Assembly: GCA_963920765.1 (NCBI GenBank)
Contig: OY987249.1
Location: 19,130,483-19,194,482, forward strand
Source: Ulota crispa
Taxonomy: Eukaryota > Streptophyta > Bryopsida > Orthotrichales > Orthotrichaceae
Direction of reading: 5' to 3'
Length of the DNA stretch: 64,000 bases
Shown here: positions 52,724-64,000 of the stretch, one piece after another
Layout: every line of letters starts with the position of its first letter
Numbering within the stretch: position 1 is the first letter of the stretch
The notes under the pieces: model-generated
Seen by the model: the letters and a program-made list of their open reading frames with translations, nothing else
Databases searched by the model: none
What the model was told of the DNA's origin: nothing
Position numbers and translations under genes: made by a program

Positions 52724-52961
52724 TTAACCCTTAAACAACCATAGGGCATAGTATATAGGCTAACATATAATTGTCATTTACTACCAATAAGAACTTTTAA
52801 TTTGGAATCTCAAGTAACTCACTAGAACCTCATTGATCTATTTAATTGCCAACTTCTTTGTTGGTCTCAAATGTTGTAGAGGTGTGGATCCATTCTAAAT
52901 ACAAGAAAAACACTCCGTATTGTATTGGTCACAAAGGGCCTTTTGATTGTTTAAGGGTTAA
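52724..52961. mobile_element. TTAA-flanked element, about 240-bp subfamily
   Basis: TTAACCCTTAAACAACC is mirrored by TTGTTTAAGGGTTAA. It is inverted relative to 5278-5520 and 15462-15702. Its right TTAA is also the left TTAA of the next element. Confidence 0.8.
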
Positions 52962-53176
52962 CCCCTAAACGGCTTGAAAGTCCTATGTGGCCATATGTAC
53001 ATACATATTTGAACTGCTCTGAGGCTTTCCAAAAAAAATTATGCACCCACTATCATACAACCTATCAATATGTATGGTTGTAACACTTAATTTCCAGCTG
53101 ATTCAAACTTTTGAATATTGGTTGCAATTGTATTTGGTACCATAGCTTTAGAGCCCAAGGGTCCTTTAGGGGTTAA
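52958..53176. mobile_element. TTAA-flanked element abutting its neighbour
   Basis: TTAACCCCTAAACGG is mirrored by CCTTTAGGGGTTAA. After the right TTAA comes CCTCTAAACGC, which looks like the left end of a third element whose right end I did not find. Confidence 0.75.
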
Positions 53177-56100
53177 CCTCTAAACGCATGAGATCATTTT
53201 TCTCAAAAAACTCTCAAAACTACCATTTCTTGTTACTTGATTCCAAGAACATTTTTTTAAAATTTTGTATAGATCAAACCTTAAGATCTAGCAGTAGATT
53301 TATGCCAAAATATGTATTAAAAGGTTACATGAGCTTTGACAGTATGAATTGTGAGACAGGATGATTTGAAGTTAAAATGTAAATTTTTATTGACCTCTAC
53401 CCAAAATTCTCAAGTCTTTTTTACCACATTTTGTGATTTTTTTTACATGAGTGTTGTAGAGATTTGTCTGACATGCTCCAAATCATGTTAGGCATGTCTC
53501 CACAAATTTTTAAGGCCAACAAAGTCATGGAACACACCCTACATGGGCCTTCATTGTCAAATGCATGCTTGAAATCCACACTAAATTGGGGTTTTTTGTA
53601 AAATATTATTTTGAGGGTTGCCTTTGAATTATAGAAATCCAAATGGTAGATTGACGTTTTTTATCTTTATTGACAACCACAATTTTTTTGAAAAAATAGC
53701 CAAATCTTTAGTAGCCATTACATTTCAAAAGCTATTGTATTTGACACAATAATATATTTATCCAATACACAATTGCTTTGGATATACTCTAATGAAGGGT
53801 CATGCCTTCATTGGTTGCCCTTGGTAAACCATTGAAAATAGGATGCATGGCCTACCCTTTGAACAAAAAAACCTATAAAATACCAATTATTGTAAATTTG
53901 ATCTTAATGAAAATGGTACTCCCACATAACCTTGCAAAACTCTATTTAATGGATTAAATTCAAAAAATTGATCATATTTCCCTATAAAATAATCATTCCC
54001 GGACAATGAGCTTTTATAGGTTAATACTACAGTGCTGTAGGTCTAATAGTTGAAATCGAAGGGTACAATGAAGATTTCCAAGTGAAATAGAGATTCAAGC
54101 ATTTTGAGAACTATAACAAATATACAGCAGCAAGCATAGAACTGATTTGATTTTTGATGCTAGTCTTGTAAGAGAATGTCAATTCCAACATATTGGAGAA
54201 AATTGGAGGCATTAACACTTTGTTAGACAATTGTTTGGGAGGTTGTGTCCATATTAGTTGTAATTCTTAAATCTCCATGCTATTTACATCCACAATTGTA
54301 ATTGTTGTCGCAAATTGCAAAAGACAATTTCAGTATTTTACTTTTATTAAAGATTGATTTTGTGGTATCATTATTTATAGCAAGGCATAGGATGTGCTAT
54401 TTTTTCTTGCACCTAGCTATGTTTTGGATATATGCATTGCATTTTATTTATAGGATATATACGAAGTTGAATTTTCACTATAGTAAAAGATAATCAAGTT
54501 CACTACTAACCATGTAATTTTTTAGATTCTTTGGATCTCATTAGTAGTTATTGCAATTTCAAAGTCTATTCACTTGTTGTTTTCAAGAATAATGAATTTT
54601 TATCTAACATAAGTAGAGTGTCCACACTTTTAATACAAACGGCAGTATTGGGGTTGATGGAAATCAAACTCTTATAAGTATTTTTTGGTAATGGCGAGCT
54701 GTGTTAAAGATAAATAATGCACTTGAAAAATATTGTATTATTATTGTACAAAGATAGCAAGGATCTCACGAGTGTTTTTTACTCAAATGTACTCTAAGAT
54801 AATCTTGTTGACAATAAAAAACACTTTTTCCAACACATTGTTGTTGTTTTTGTAGGATATAATTGCAATGATCCCCTTTTTGAGGCGCTTGACCTTTGAA
54901 ATCTTCTTTTTTTTGAAAAACTCAAGAAAAAAGTCAAGAAACCTAATCTGTCCTAAGTTGTTTCATATTTAATGGACCTTTGAGTACTTAGTTCTAAATT
55001 TTAGAAGTCCATTTCCATGTGAAAAGCTTCCTAAATGGCCTTAGAAGATGTTTGACAACATTTTTGACACTCTTTATAGCATTACTTTTTATATTCTTTT
55101 CAAAAAAAGAAAATTTTGACACCACAATGTCAAAAATGTTGTCAAATTGGTGAAATTCTTGACATTCCATCATAAAATTTACAATCAATAAAAAAACTCA
55201 AGTTGGCGACCTGTCTGTACAATCGTTGAGTGATCGGTTTACTTATTGTCAAAAAATAGTTTGTAACTGATGTTAGGCGGTTTGGTTGCCAATGAAGCTT
55301 CGTCTCTCCCACAATGACTTGCAAAATCCTAACAATTGTACTTGGCAGTTAGGCGGTTAGGTTGTGGATCTTTGCACTTTTTTTGTGCTTGCCAATGAGT
55401 TTTTGGATCTTTGCATCTTCAATTACTTTGTAGCATTTATGCTTGCTTGCAGGTGAGATTTATGAGTTGTTGCAATAACATAAGTTGGAATTGTAACTAT
55501 TAACACAAACATTGAGAATGTGTTAAGGCATTTATTTACCTTGGTAAATGGGTTTACAAGACTAGTACTTTAATACAAATAGTAATGTTGAAAAACAAAG
55601 TATAAGTGTCAAAATGAGTGTGGAAAACATCACCCTTCTTAGTGAATGAGTCCACTTTAGTGGGTACAACAACCAAATCAACCATTACTCCAATAGGCAT
55701 ATCTTGGTTACAAAAATAGTGCAACATTGAAGTTTAGAATGACAATATTATGATTCCTTAAAGCACCCCCTCCTCATACCTATTATTTGTACCTAAACAC
55801 TGAAAGTTAAACAAATTTAATTTTTACCTCACTTGATCAAATGAATAGGATGTGAGGCTTCCTATTTATTTTAAACATTGTGCAATTAAAAAGGATATTA
55901 GTTTTACCCAAACCAAAGCATCCTTAGAGAAATAGAGTTGGTTGTTGCAAAAATCTTGCACAAACCCAATGGAGTTGCCAAAACTAATTCAATGGAGCAC
56001 AAACATAACCCTTGACCTCAACAAATCCATAAGTCAAGCTTCATGCTCAACACCAAAAATGCAACATGCTATTTAAGAAATCTTGCATTACCAATATTAC

Positions 56101-56290
56101 TAATTACCACTCCGGTTTTGTTAGGGAGTCTTCAATTTTTATTAGAATCCACATTAATGGCATGTTCATGGTGCGTCTCTACAAAATCTCTAAAGTTGTT
56201 ACTAGTACGTACCAACCGGTTCTTTCCTAAAAGCAATTTTTCTAAAAACAAGTAACTCCACTACTAAAGCCAATCTATCCTTGTAACACT
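53177..56290. other. Gene-poor AT-rich DNA
   Basis: No frame, repeat or RNA structure I can support. Confidence 0.5.
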
Positions 56291-56534
56291 AACTAAAGTA
56301 GGTAGCTCAAAAAGCAACACTTTAAGGGTTGATTTGCCTTTTCATAGGCTTTTTTAACAAGAAGTTTTTTTTGACTAATTTTCAAATGAAGAGAAATGGA
56401 TGTCAAACGTAACACAATTTATTTCATATTTTTTGAAGCATTATTGAATTGTTGATGAATTTTCAGAATTTTTTTGTAGTATGCACCTATTTGTGATTCT
56501 AGGTCTCCCATAAATTGTAGCAACTTTTTGATAT

Positions 56535-57410
56535 TAGCTGCAGAACCTTTTATAACTCTTTTTATTTTCATATTTTTTGTAACCAAGCGGTTGACAATGT
56601 ACCAAAGCATGTCTTCTAGTTCAAGCAAGAGGAGATACTTCAAGCTGTTTGAGTAAGCTTTGGGCTTTTGGTATATTTTCAATCTACCATGCAAGGAGAC
56701 TTTACTCACTTGGAGTAGAGCTAGCGCTTTTTGTATACCATCACTATAAAATATTTGTAGACTAGTGCATCTTTTTGGTATCCTTCAAAGATTTTGATGC
56801 AGTACATAGAAGAGAAGAGCTGACACAAAACACATGATGTAGGAATCTTAATATTTCAATGTTTCTAGTCTAACATATCCTCTTCTTTTTTAGGTTAGAG
56901 ATAGAATAGGGACATCAGAGAACAAATAATTTTTTGGCTACTGCAATTTTTTGTAATTTGTTTACCACACAAGTTGTTTTGATTGCTGTGTCCTGCACTA
57001 ACAATGCTAACTTGTACTAAATCAAGTGAAATTGCATGGTGCACTAATAAGGTACTTTAGAATAATTTAGTCAAATTTAGGCTAGAGTGTTTAAATATTG
57101 TTTTCAATATTGTGATTTCAATGGTCAAAATCTTAGAAGATATTTTTTCAACAAGCACCTCAGCTGGAGAGTGCATGAAGGATGCCCCATTACAAGGGAT
57201 ACATCTCCAAGTTATGGCCAAAAATCCCTACTAAAAAAATGAGGATCAAGAGTCATGCTTCACCAAAATTAATGCAGAAGAGCCGTACATTATTCAAACT
57301 ATTGCACTAATTGAAAGAAACTATATGCTTTTCATTGTAATATATGTTAGAATGATTGCTACATTTTGAGCTATCTGTGGAGCTATTTACTAAATGGATA
57401 CCATCAGGAC
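56535..57410 (+). pseudogene. Duplicated 3' end of the HDR gene, broken
   Basis: It matches HDR 42344-43225: the end of the last intron, the last exon (here about 56587-56652), the 3' UTR and about 750 bp of flank, in order and orientation. The exon copy has lost the acceptor context (accaag instead of accag) and carries an in-frame TAG where HDR has CAG, so it is non-functional. Immediately upstream, 56297-56520 is the left half of a TAAGGTAG element like 1179-1572. Confidence 0.88.
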
Positions 57411-58229
57411 TAAATGTAATTTATAAAAATGCTAGACACATGTGTAACACATTTACTTATTTATATAATATTCTTATGAATAGACTTTCTATGTTAGAGG
57501 TATGTAAGTATCTCTCAATTTTTTGCAAGCAAATGCGGTATTGTGTTGGCTTGAACTAGAAAACTCCACAAAACTTAAGAACTATATACATCAATCTATC
57601 AAGCATTTACGAGCATCCTACCATTTCTGTTGACCATTCAGAACCAGAAGGTCCTATATCCATTTGCATCTGAACTTTTCAGTAGCCAGGATGATGTATT
57701 CATCTTGTTAATTCAGGACAATGTTGATACTATAAGATTTTCCAAACACTTCCAACAAAGTGCATTAAAATGCTTTACCAAATCAAACAACTCTACTTTG
57801 AAACATAATGCATCATACATCCAAGATTTACATTTTTTGTGATATATCAAAGCCCGGTATCAAGTTGAGAGGAGCAAGCTTTGGAAACACGCAAGGTGTC
57901 TCACTGCAATCGTGCAATGCTGACTAAAATTGTCCTTGATCTTAATTTTCACTCTTTAGATCTTTAATCTTCGTGTCTTCAAATTTTCATGTTTTAATAA
58001 AAAACAATGAGGAAAATCACAAATAACAAATCCTAGAAAGGCTGCAACCTTTTATCTAATGCCACAGATGGCTCAAAGATTCAAATGCTAAGAGTAATAG
58101 CAATTTCAAAAGATCTTTTAACCTTCTAACATTTGTGTAAATTTCAACTCAATCTAAGCTACTGTTCAAAAGTTATATGGGTTCAAAGTAGAGGCTCTTC
58201 TTCCTTCTTGCAAACTAAACACTGCCTCT
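57411..58229. other. Intergenic DNA
   Basis: AT-rich, with no feature I can support. Confidence 0.5.
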
Positions 58230-58960
58230 ATAAACCTTTATAACTTTTATTCCACACATCACTCATAGAATCGTGATATTAATTTAAAAAGACAATACCA
58301 CTGGCTACAATTCCTAAAATTTTCATTTCAAAATAAAACTCTGTCCGAAAGTTCTAATTAATCAAAGTGTGGGTCTCAATTTCTTAGAGAGCACCCAAAC
58401 CTCCAATTCCTACACATAATAACTTCTTTTATAAGACTTCAAATGAAATGATTGAAGATTATTTGGAAAGCTATGACAACAAACTATCACTCCCAAAATT
58501 TAAAAAAAAAAAAATTCATACAGTTCAAAAGTTGTAGCTCTTCAAAGTTTCGGCTTTTTCATAATAAAAGAGTAGCCACCTCCATTCTTCACACCTCCAT
58601 AACTTTATCTTTCAAGCTTTAAATCTTAAGTTTAAGGACTTTCTAAAAAGCTCAAACTAAGATAAACACTCTTTTTAAATTTTGTTGCAAAATGATATAC
58701 AGATCATAAGCCATGGCTTGTCAAAGTCTCAATCTTTCTTCATAGTTTGGCTTTTTGACTCCAAAATTTAAACACTCATAACTTTTGTATCACAACTTTA
58801 AATCTAACTTGCAAACTCATTTTGAAAAGGTAATCATACAAGGAACAACTTTTCTAAATTTCAATTTGAAATCAAATACATACAAAAAATTCTCTCACAT
58901 CAAAGTTTCAAGATTTCTCCCTTCTTCTCACCAACACTCATCTACTAATTTCCAACAACT
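58230..58960 (+). repeat. Degenerate tandem repeat of about 180 bp
   Basis: The landmark ATAACTTTTAT-like sequence followed by CTTTAAATC-like sequence recurs at about 58241, 58419, 58610 and 58779 (spacings 178, 191, 169). Each unit also carries a GTTCAAAAGTT/CAAAGTTTC-like section. The units are strongly diverged. Confidence 0.5.
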
Positions 58961-59239
58961 AAGGAATCTCTCCTCCTTAATTTCAACCCTATCTAAGGTA
59001 GGGAGGTGAGGCACATCAGTCCATGCCCATCTCTATCCTAACCCCACCATAGATGCCAAATCTTTTTTCCTTTCACACCTTTTCCATTCACTTCTAAATT
59101 CTTAGTATTTTTTTATTCAAACAAAGGCAAAATACATGAGCCTTCCAAAACATCTAGATAAACATATAAAAATGATTGAATTACAAAATAAACACTACCA
59201 TAAAGTAACCACGTGCCCTTATGAACATATAAAATTGTG

Positions 59240-59460
59240 AAACGCTTGTCTTCAGTCGTCAAGTCGTGAATTTAGTTGGCTGGAGAAACGGTTGTCTTTG
59301 GCCGCCCGCCGGTCTGAATTCGAATCTCATCAGACTTGTCAAGCGGTGATGGCGGCCCACGGCTTGGCAGTTAGTGAAGTAGGAAATTGGCTCAATTAAC
59401 CCGCTACCTACCTCCCTAAGCTGTGCATGTGACAAGACGGCGCACTGCACTGGAATCTAT
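59240..59460 (+). mobile_element. Possible tRNA-derived SINE remnant
   Basis: A GC-richer block contains GAATTCGAATCTC, close to the RNA polymerase III box B core TTCGAATC, with a weak box A-like TTAGTTGGCTGG about 60 bp upstream. I see no foldable tRNA and no clear tail. Confidence 0.2.
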
Positions 59461-59956
59461 GGCCATTGCGCTAATACCAAATCGTGGTCCTCACCACGAC
59501 CACTCCTTTTGCTACAATTGTTGATTTATTGAAATCAACACAAATTCAAATATATAACAAGTATTTACATGATGGAGAGATCTCCATTAAAACAACAAAG
59601 GACGCAACATTGAATTCGTGCCAGAATTCTACGCCAGTCAGAAACTGACGATCGACGGTAGACCTAGTAGAAGCAAACACAAATGTCTCCAGTAAACTCA
59701 GACACCATCTCTATCATACCCATGTATCTCCTAAACCAAAATTTGCCCACTCTATCACTCCGGTTGCCCTAATAAGCAACCCTACCCTTCAAACCTAGGT
59801 ATAGAGTACACCAAAGTACCTAAAAATCCAAGCTAAAGAGCCCTAGTTTTATAATTCGTAGCGCCAAGATCCCACTCATGAGGCGCTTAGGGGTTAAGAT
59901 TCTTGTAAGTCTGATTAGTTGTAGTTTTTGTTATTGTTATGAAGATTTCTCTATAA

Positions 59957-60327
59957 TAAGGGCAGCTTCACATTATGCCCAAAAGTCAAAAGGCCGTCGG
60001 TTTGCACCAATCAGATTGCACGAAATCAAGAATCTGGCCGCTTAAGCCTTCACACTAGAGGCCAAATTCCAAAGGCCGTCATCCACCATTTGCCTACATG
60101 GCAGCACTTTATCATCCAAGGTTGACAGCCTCTCAAAAGGAAGTTTGGGTCTAGCAAAAATGGAAACCCAAACTATGGGAGAGAGGCCATCAGTTTCAGC
60201 ATTTATTGCTGTCAATTTTAGCATTTATTATCTATTTTCAGCAGATTTTCTTGGCCTCTCGGCAGAGTTTGGCCACTCAATTTGAGGGCCTCTTGACTTG
60301 ACCGGTCATAGTGTGAAGCGGCCCTAA
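59957..60327. mobile_element. MITE with AGGGC-GCTTCACA ends
   Basis: TAAGGGCAGCTTCACATTATG is mirrored by CATAGTGTGAAGCGGCCCTA. It has loosely the same terminal logic as 24353-24718 (TTCACA) but a different interior. Confidence 0.7.
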
Positions 60328-60631
60328 AACTATGTGTGTTGAACAAGAGTCACATACTTTATATAAAGTAATAATTGATAAAACCTTTGTTGCAATATAC
60401 AGTTGTTGTTTGTTTTCTTTCTTTAACACAATTGCCAACCCAAGTTCTCATAAGAGAAAAATCCTAACAGTGGCAGTTGCAATTTTGATAAATGTGCTCC
60501 TAAGGTGGAATGAAAATTTAAGAGTTCCCCTTTGCAATCAAATGTGCCACAAGAAATATCTACCCTAGAATAAGAGGACCAAAGGAATTGTAAGATCCTC
60601 TTGTTAGATTTTGCAAATTAGATACCACAAG

Positions 60632-62733
60632 TTAATTTCTAAATGCCCAAGGCTTTTTCGAGTTTCTTGGAATTTCCATGAAACTAAACAATCAACCAAC
60701 TACTTCATAAATTTCATCAACTTAGTTTGAAAGATTATAATGTCTAAACATGAGGGTGTTCAAACTACAAAAGTGACTTGAAGTCTTTCAATCCTCATTT
60801 CACATGTCAAATCTAAAAAAAGTTGGTCACCAAAAAAATATGAAGTTCAAGGTCATTACATGTGCAACTTTGATCAATTTATGGCTTTCATAAGCTACTC
60901 ATATATATTTTTATATGAATTTATATAGTGGGTTTTTTTCCAAGCTCTAGTATATAGTACCATGGCATCCAAAGAAGTATGCATAACAAAGAATATAACT
61001 GAAATTTCATTCTCACATTGCACCTCATATCCATTAAAATGGGAGTTTTCAGTTGAAATGAGAGGTAATGTAAAGGAAAGTCGACAAAAGAAATCATGTC
61101 AATTCAACTCGATTTGAGCTGAATTGACATAAAACCTTTTAGATTTGACTTAAAATTAGAAGGTTTTACTACAATTTAGGTTGACTTGACTTAAATTACA
61201 ATAAAACCTTTCAAAACTAACCTAAAATTGAAAAGTTTTATGTCTCCTTTGGTTACTTTGGAAGGTGCCCAATCTCCCATTTTAATGAATATGGTGTTAT
61301 TGTTAGTATGCAATCCTCATGCAATCTTGATCAAGCATACCAAATTTTAGTTACTAAAAACCAAAATCTTATTTTTGGTAAATGGTTTTGTGTCAAAATC
61401 ATAGTTTTACAAGAAAGGTGATTAATAAACATTGGTGATGAGTTTTTGATATTTGATTGCATGGGTATGTAGGAAACATCCATATGCACATCTTCTATGC
61501 TAAAACAAACCCCCATAACATTTTGATCCAAAAATCTTTTAGTGTGACTTGTGATATGCCCAAATTTTGTAAAATGTATATTTTTATACAACAATCAAAT
61601 TTTGCAATTCAACTTCTACATTATGACTAAGCTTGTACTTTTGAACATGATGTTTTGTTTTACTTGGTGAAAAATTAGTTAAGAAGTAACAATATATATT
61701 TTAGAAAATTTGGGCATATCACAAGTCACACTAAAAACATTGTGGATCAAAATTTTGTTACTTAAGGGGGTTTGTTTAACATGGAAGATGTGCATATGGA
61801 TGTTTCCTACATACTCATGCAATCATATTTTAAAAACTCATCACCAATATTTTTCAATCAAGATTTTTGAAAAACCATGATTGTGACACACAACAATTCA
61901 TTAAAAATGAAGTTTAGGTCTTCTAAAACTAAAATTTGATACGCTTGTTTGGGATTGCATAAGAATTACAAAATTGTGATGCACAACAAATAAATGCCAA
62001 TTATGATTTAAGATATGCAAATTCTAAACCCTCTCAAAACAAGCGATACATATACATGTTTCCGGGTATTGTACAATATCCTAAAGAAAGAGTACATAAG
62101 TCCCTCTTATGGAATTCTAAGAAGTTTGTACTATGAATAAATTAGTTTTTGGCAAAGTAAACATATCACCATGTTTAAAGGTACAAACTTAATCACAATA
62201 TATGAGCCAATTGAAAAGAATAATTTTCATGAAGAAATATGTATTTTACTAAATTTGGTCATGATCATTGTAACATTAAAATTTCTATAGAAGGAATTTT
62301 GAAGCTTTTTGGAAACATTTGTTTGAAAGAAAGATGTGCGTACGGATGTCTCCTACATATCCATGCAATCAAATCTCAAAAGTTCATCACCAATATTTTT
62401 TAATCAACTTTCTTGAAAAACCATGATTTTGATACAAAATAATTTACCAAAATAGGATTTTGATTTTTAGTAGCTGAAATTTGGTATGCTCAGCTGAGAT
62501 TGCATGAGGATCACATAACAAAAATGTGAGAATAAAAGGCCCATCATATTATTCATTGCACAAACTTCTATACTCATCCAGATTCAATCACAAGTATCTT
62601 AACATCTACGTGAAGTTCAAGATCCTACGGTGACAATTTTGTTTCAATATTTAAAATGATCTTACAACAATTGTTCAAACTTAAAAATGCTTTCTAAAAA
62701 CAAGAAGAATACCTTTGGACATATAGGGGTTAA
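60632..62733. mobile_element. Long TTAA-flanked element with nested insertions
   Basis: TTAATTTCTAAATGCCCAAG at 60632 is a diverged left end; CTTTGGACATATAGGGGTTAA ends at 62733. The left 250 bp match 3330-3979. Nested inside are 61019-61298 (CCTCATATCCATTAAAATGG element) and a foldback at about 61310-61985 (GGGCATATCACAAGTCACAC and mirror). A third, single arm of the same foldback family is at 62280-62530. Confidence 0.6.
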
Positions 62734-62761
62734 TAAATGTAATTTGTTTACAGATATATCA

Positions 62762-63381
62762 TACTCCCTCTGTCCTGATATCACTAGAAGAAAAAAAAGA
62801 TAAACGACTGCACACATCACAACGACTAGGTCACCAAAATTGCCTTGCAACTACACAAACAATTGCACAACAACTGCACGACTAGATTGTAGTTGTGCAA
62901 ATGTTGTGGAGTTGTTGTGCAGTTGTAAGGTAGTTCTGATGACCTAGTCGTTTATCCTTGTTTTTCTTCTAGTGTATAAAGCTCCAAATTAGGCATAGTT
63001 CTTGTCCCACTAAAAAGCTCCCTTTTGTTAATTTCAATTGTTGAGAAAGCGTTCGTCATGTCCAAGGATCACATGGGAGCAAGTTAAGCAATTAAAGAGC
63101 ATTCCTCTCCTAACAAGTTTGGCCTTGCCCATATGAGGTACCATAGTTGCTACTAATCTTGAAATCATTAATCATGAGGAGCTAGCAACATGTACAAAGA
63201 TGATACTTTTTGCATGAAGTTTGGGTGCCCAAATGGTAACATCAAAATTGGAGATTTTACATACATTTGGTAGATGGTATATTGATTCTAGAATGCATTT
63301 GTCACTAGCATAATGACTAAAAATATAGTTAATCCCTCATGGAGAAGTTTTTTGGAGCTTTACAATGGGACAGAGGAAGTA
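62762..63381. mobile_element. Stowaway-type MITE
   Basis: TA then CTCCCTCTGTCCTGATAT at the left; GGGACAGAGGAAG then TA at the right. CTCCCTC..GTCC ends and a TA duplication are the Stowaway (Tc1/mariner) signature. It is split by the CACTA element at 62782-62974. Confidence 0.85.
62782..62974. mobile_element. CACTA-type MITE nested in Stowaway
   Basis: CACTAGAAGAAAAA is mirrored by TTTTTCTTCTAGTG. The exact 3-bp duplication TAT (62779-62781 and 62975-62977) is as expected for CACTA elements. The arms share AACGACT, CTAGGTCA and GTGCAGTTGT-type sequence. Confidence 0.9.
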
Positions 63382-63790
63382 TTGAGTACTGTGGGCTCTA
63401 CACATCCTCTAAAACCCATACAGAACCTTTTTCCAACGGAAAAACCTCTCAACTGTTTTAAGAATGTTCTGACATGAGAACCAGCAGCCTGCAACGAGAC
63501 AATGGAAGAGCAAACACTGATTTATTATTTTTTAATTAGTCAAAATTGTAGTAATAGATTCATTTGACTGCCTCTTTCAAACAAGCAAAATGCTGAGGGT
63601 GCATTGGCAAAAATCTGTGAGCGACCTAGTCAGCCAGCAACAGACTTGCCTCTATTGAGCACTTCTGTGCATTTGCCACATCTATCAAAATAGTCTCTCC
63701 ATGCAAGTACTACTCAAAATGTCAACTCCATCAAACAGCCTAGCTAGGAAGTAAAGTACTACCCTCAGCAAGCTCAATCTCACTTCCAAC

Positions 63791-63970
63791 TACAGTAGTG
63801 CCTCTTTAAGATGAACCTTTATAAGAAAATACGCTTTGCTAAGATGAAGGAGATGACTGTCCCTGGCAGTTGGGGAGCTATAAAAGATGTGTTTGGTTAC
63901 AATGAATGCTTTCCTTATACGAAATGAATATGCTGTCCGGATACCGTCATCTTATCGAGGCACCACTGTA
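63791..63970 (+). mobile_element. 180-bp TA-flanked MITE, copy 2
   Basis: Starts TACAGTAGTGCCTCTTTAAG and ends CTTATCGAGGCACCACTGTA. Same length and orientation as 20565-20744. This copy has the more complete ends. Confidence 0.85.
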
Positions 63971-64000
63971 CATCGAATCTGGGTGCAAAAATGTGAACAT

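Overview
This is a land-plant nuclear sequence: intron-rich, about two thirds A+T, with GC-richer exons and very dense small DNA transposons. The protein families point the same way: a plastid-targeted IspH/HDR with GT-AG introns, a plant-type OST3/OST6 without CxxC, and a malectin-LRR receptor kinase. Introns of 0.3-6.5 kb and only four convincing genes in 64 kb suggest a fairly large genome. I cannot assign the species; a seed-free plant is only a guess. No search or alignment program was run. Exon borders come from reading frame, GT/AG sites and phase bookkeeping.

Layout. 0.1-8.9 kb (+): a 3-exon RNase H-like gene (395 aa) with a 6.5 kb first intron. 13.3-14.4 kb (+): an intronless OST3/OST6 oligosaccharyltransferase subunit (339 aa). 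16.3-18.3 kb: a 1,969-bp foldback Mutator-type element with a perfect 9-bp target duplication. 20.1-34.9 kb (-): a 15-exon malectin-like LRR receptor kinase (963 aa), whose introns hold at least ten small transposons and an antisense fragment of the proteasome gene RPN11. 39.2-42.5 kb (+): a 10-exon gene for 4-hydroxy-3-methylbut-2-enyl diphosphate reductase (469 aa), the last step of the plastid MEP pathway. 42.5-64 kb: gene-poor DNA with transposons, a duplicated broken 3' end of the HDR gene, and one GC-richer island (47.4-48.6 kb) with unidentified exon-like pieces.

The four genes act in unrelated pathways (nucleic-acid-binding fold, ER N-glycosylation, surface signalling, isoprenoid precursors). 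I see no operon-like or cluster logic.

The most distinctive content is the transposon landscape. There are TTAA-flanked elements resembling piggyBac, a TAAGGTAG-ended family, elements ending in CCATATTCATTAAATTGGGA-like repeats, CACTA-type and Stowaway elements nested in each other, two 180-bp elements 43 kb apart, and host-gene fragments moved into intron or intergenic DNA.
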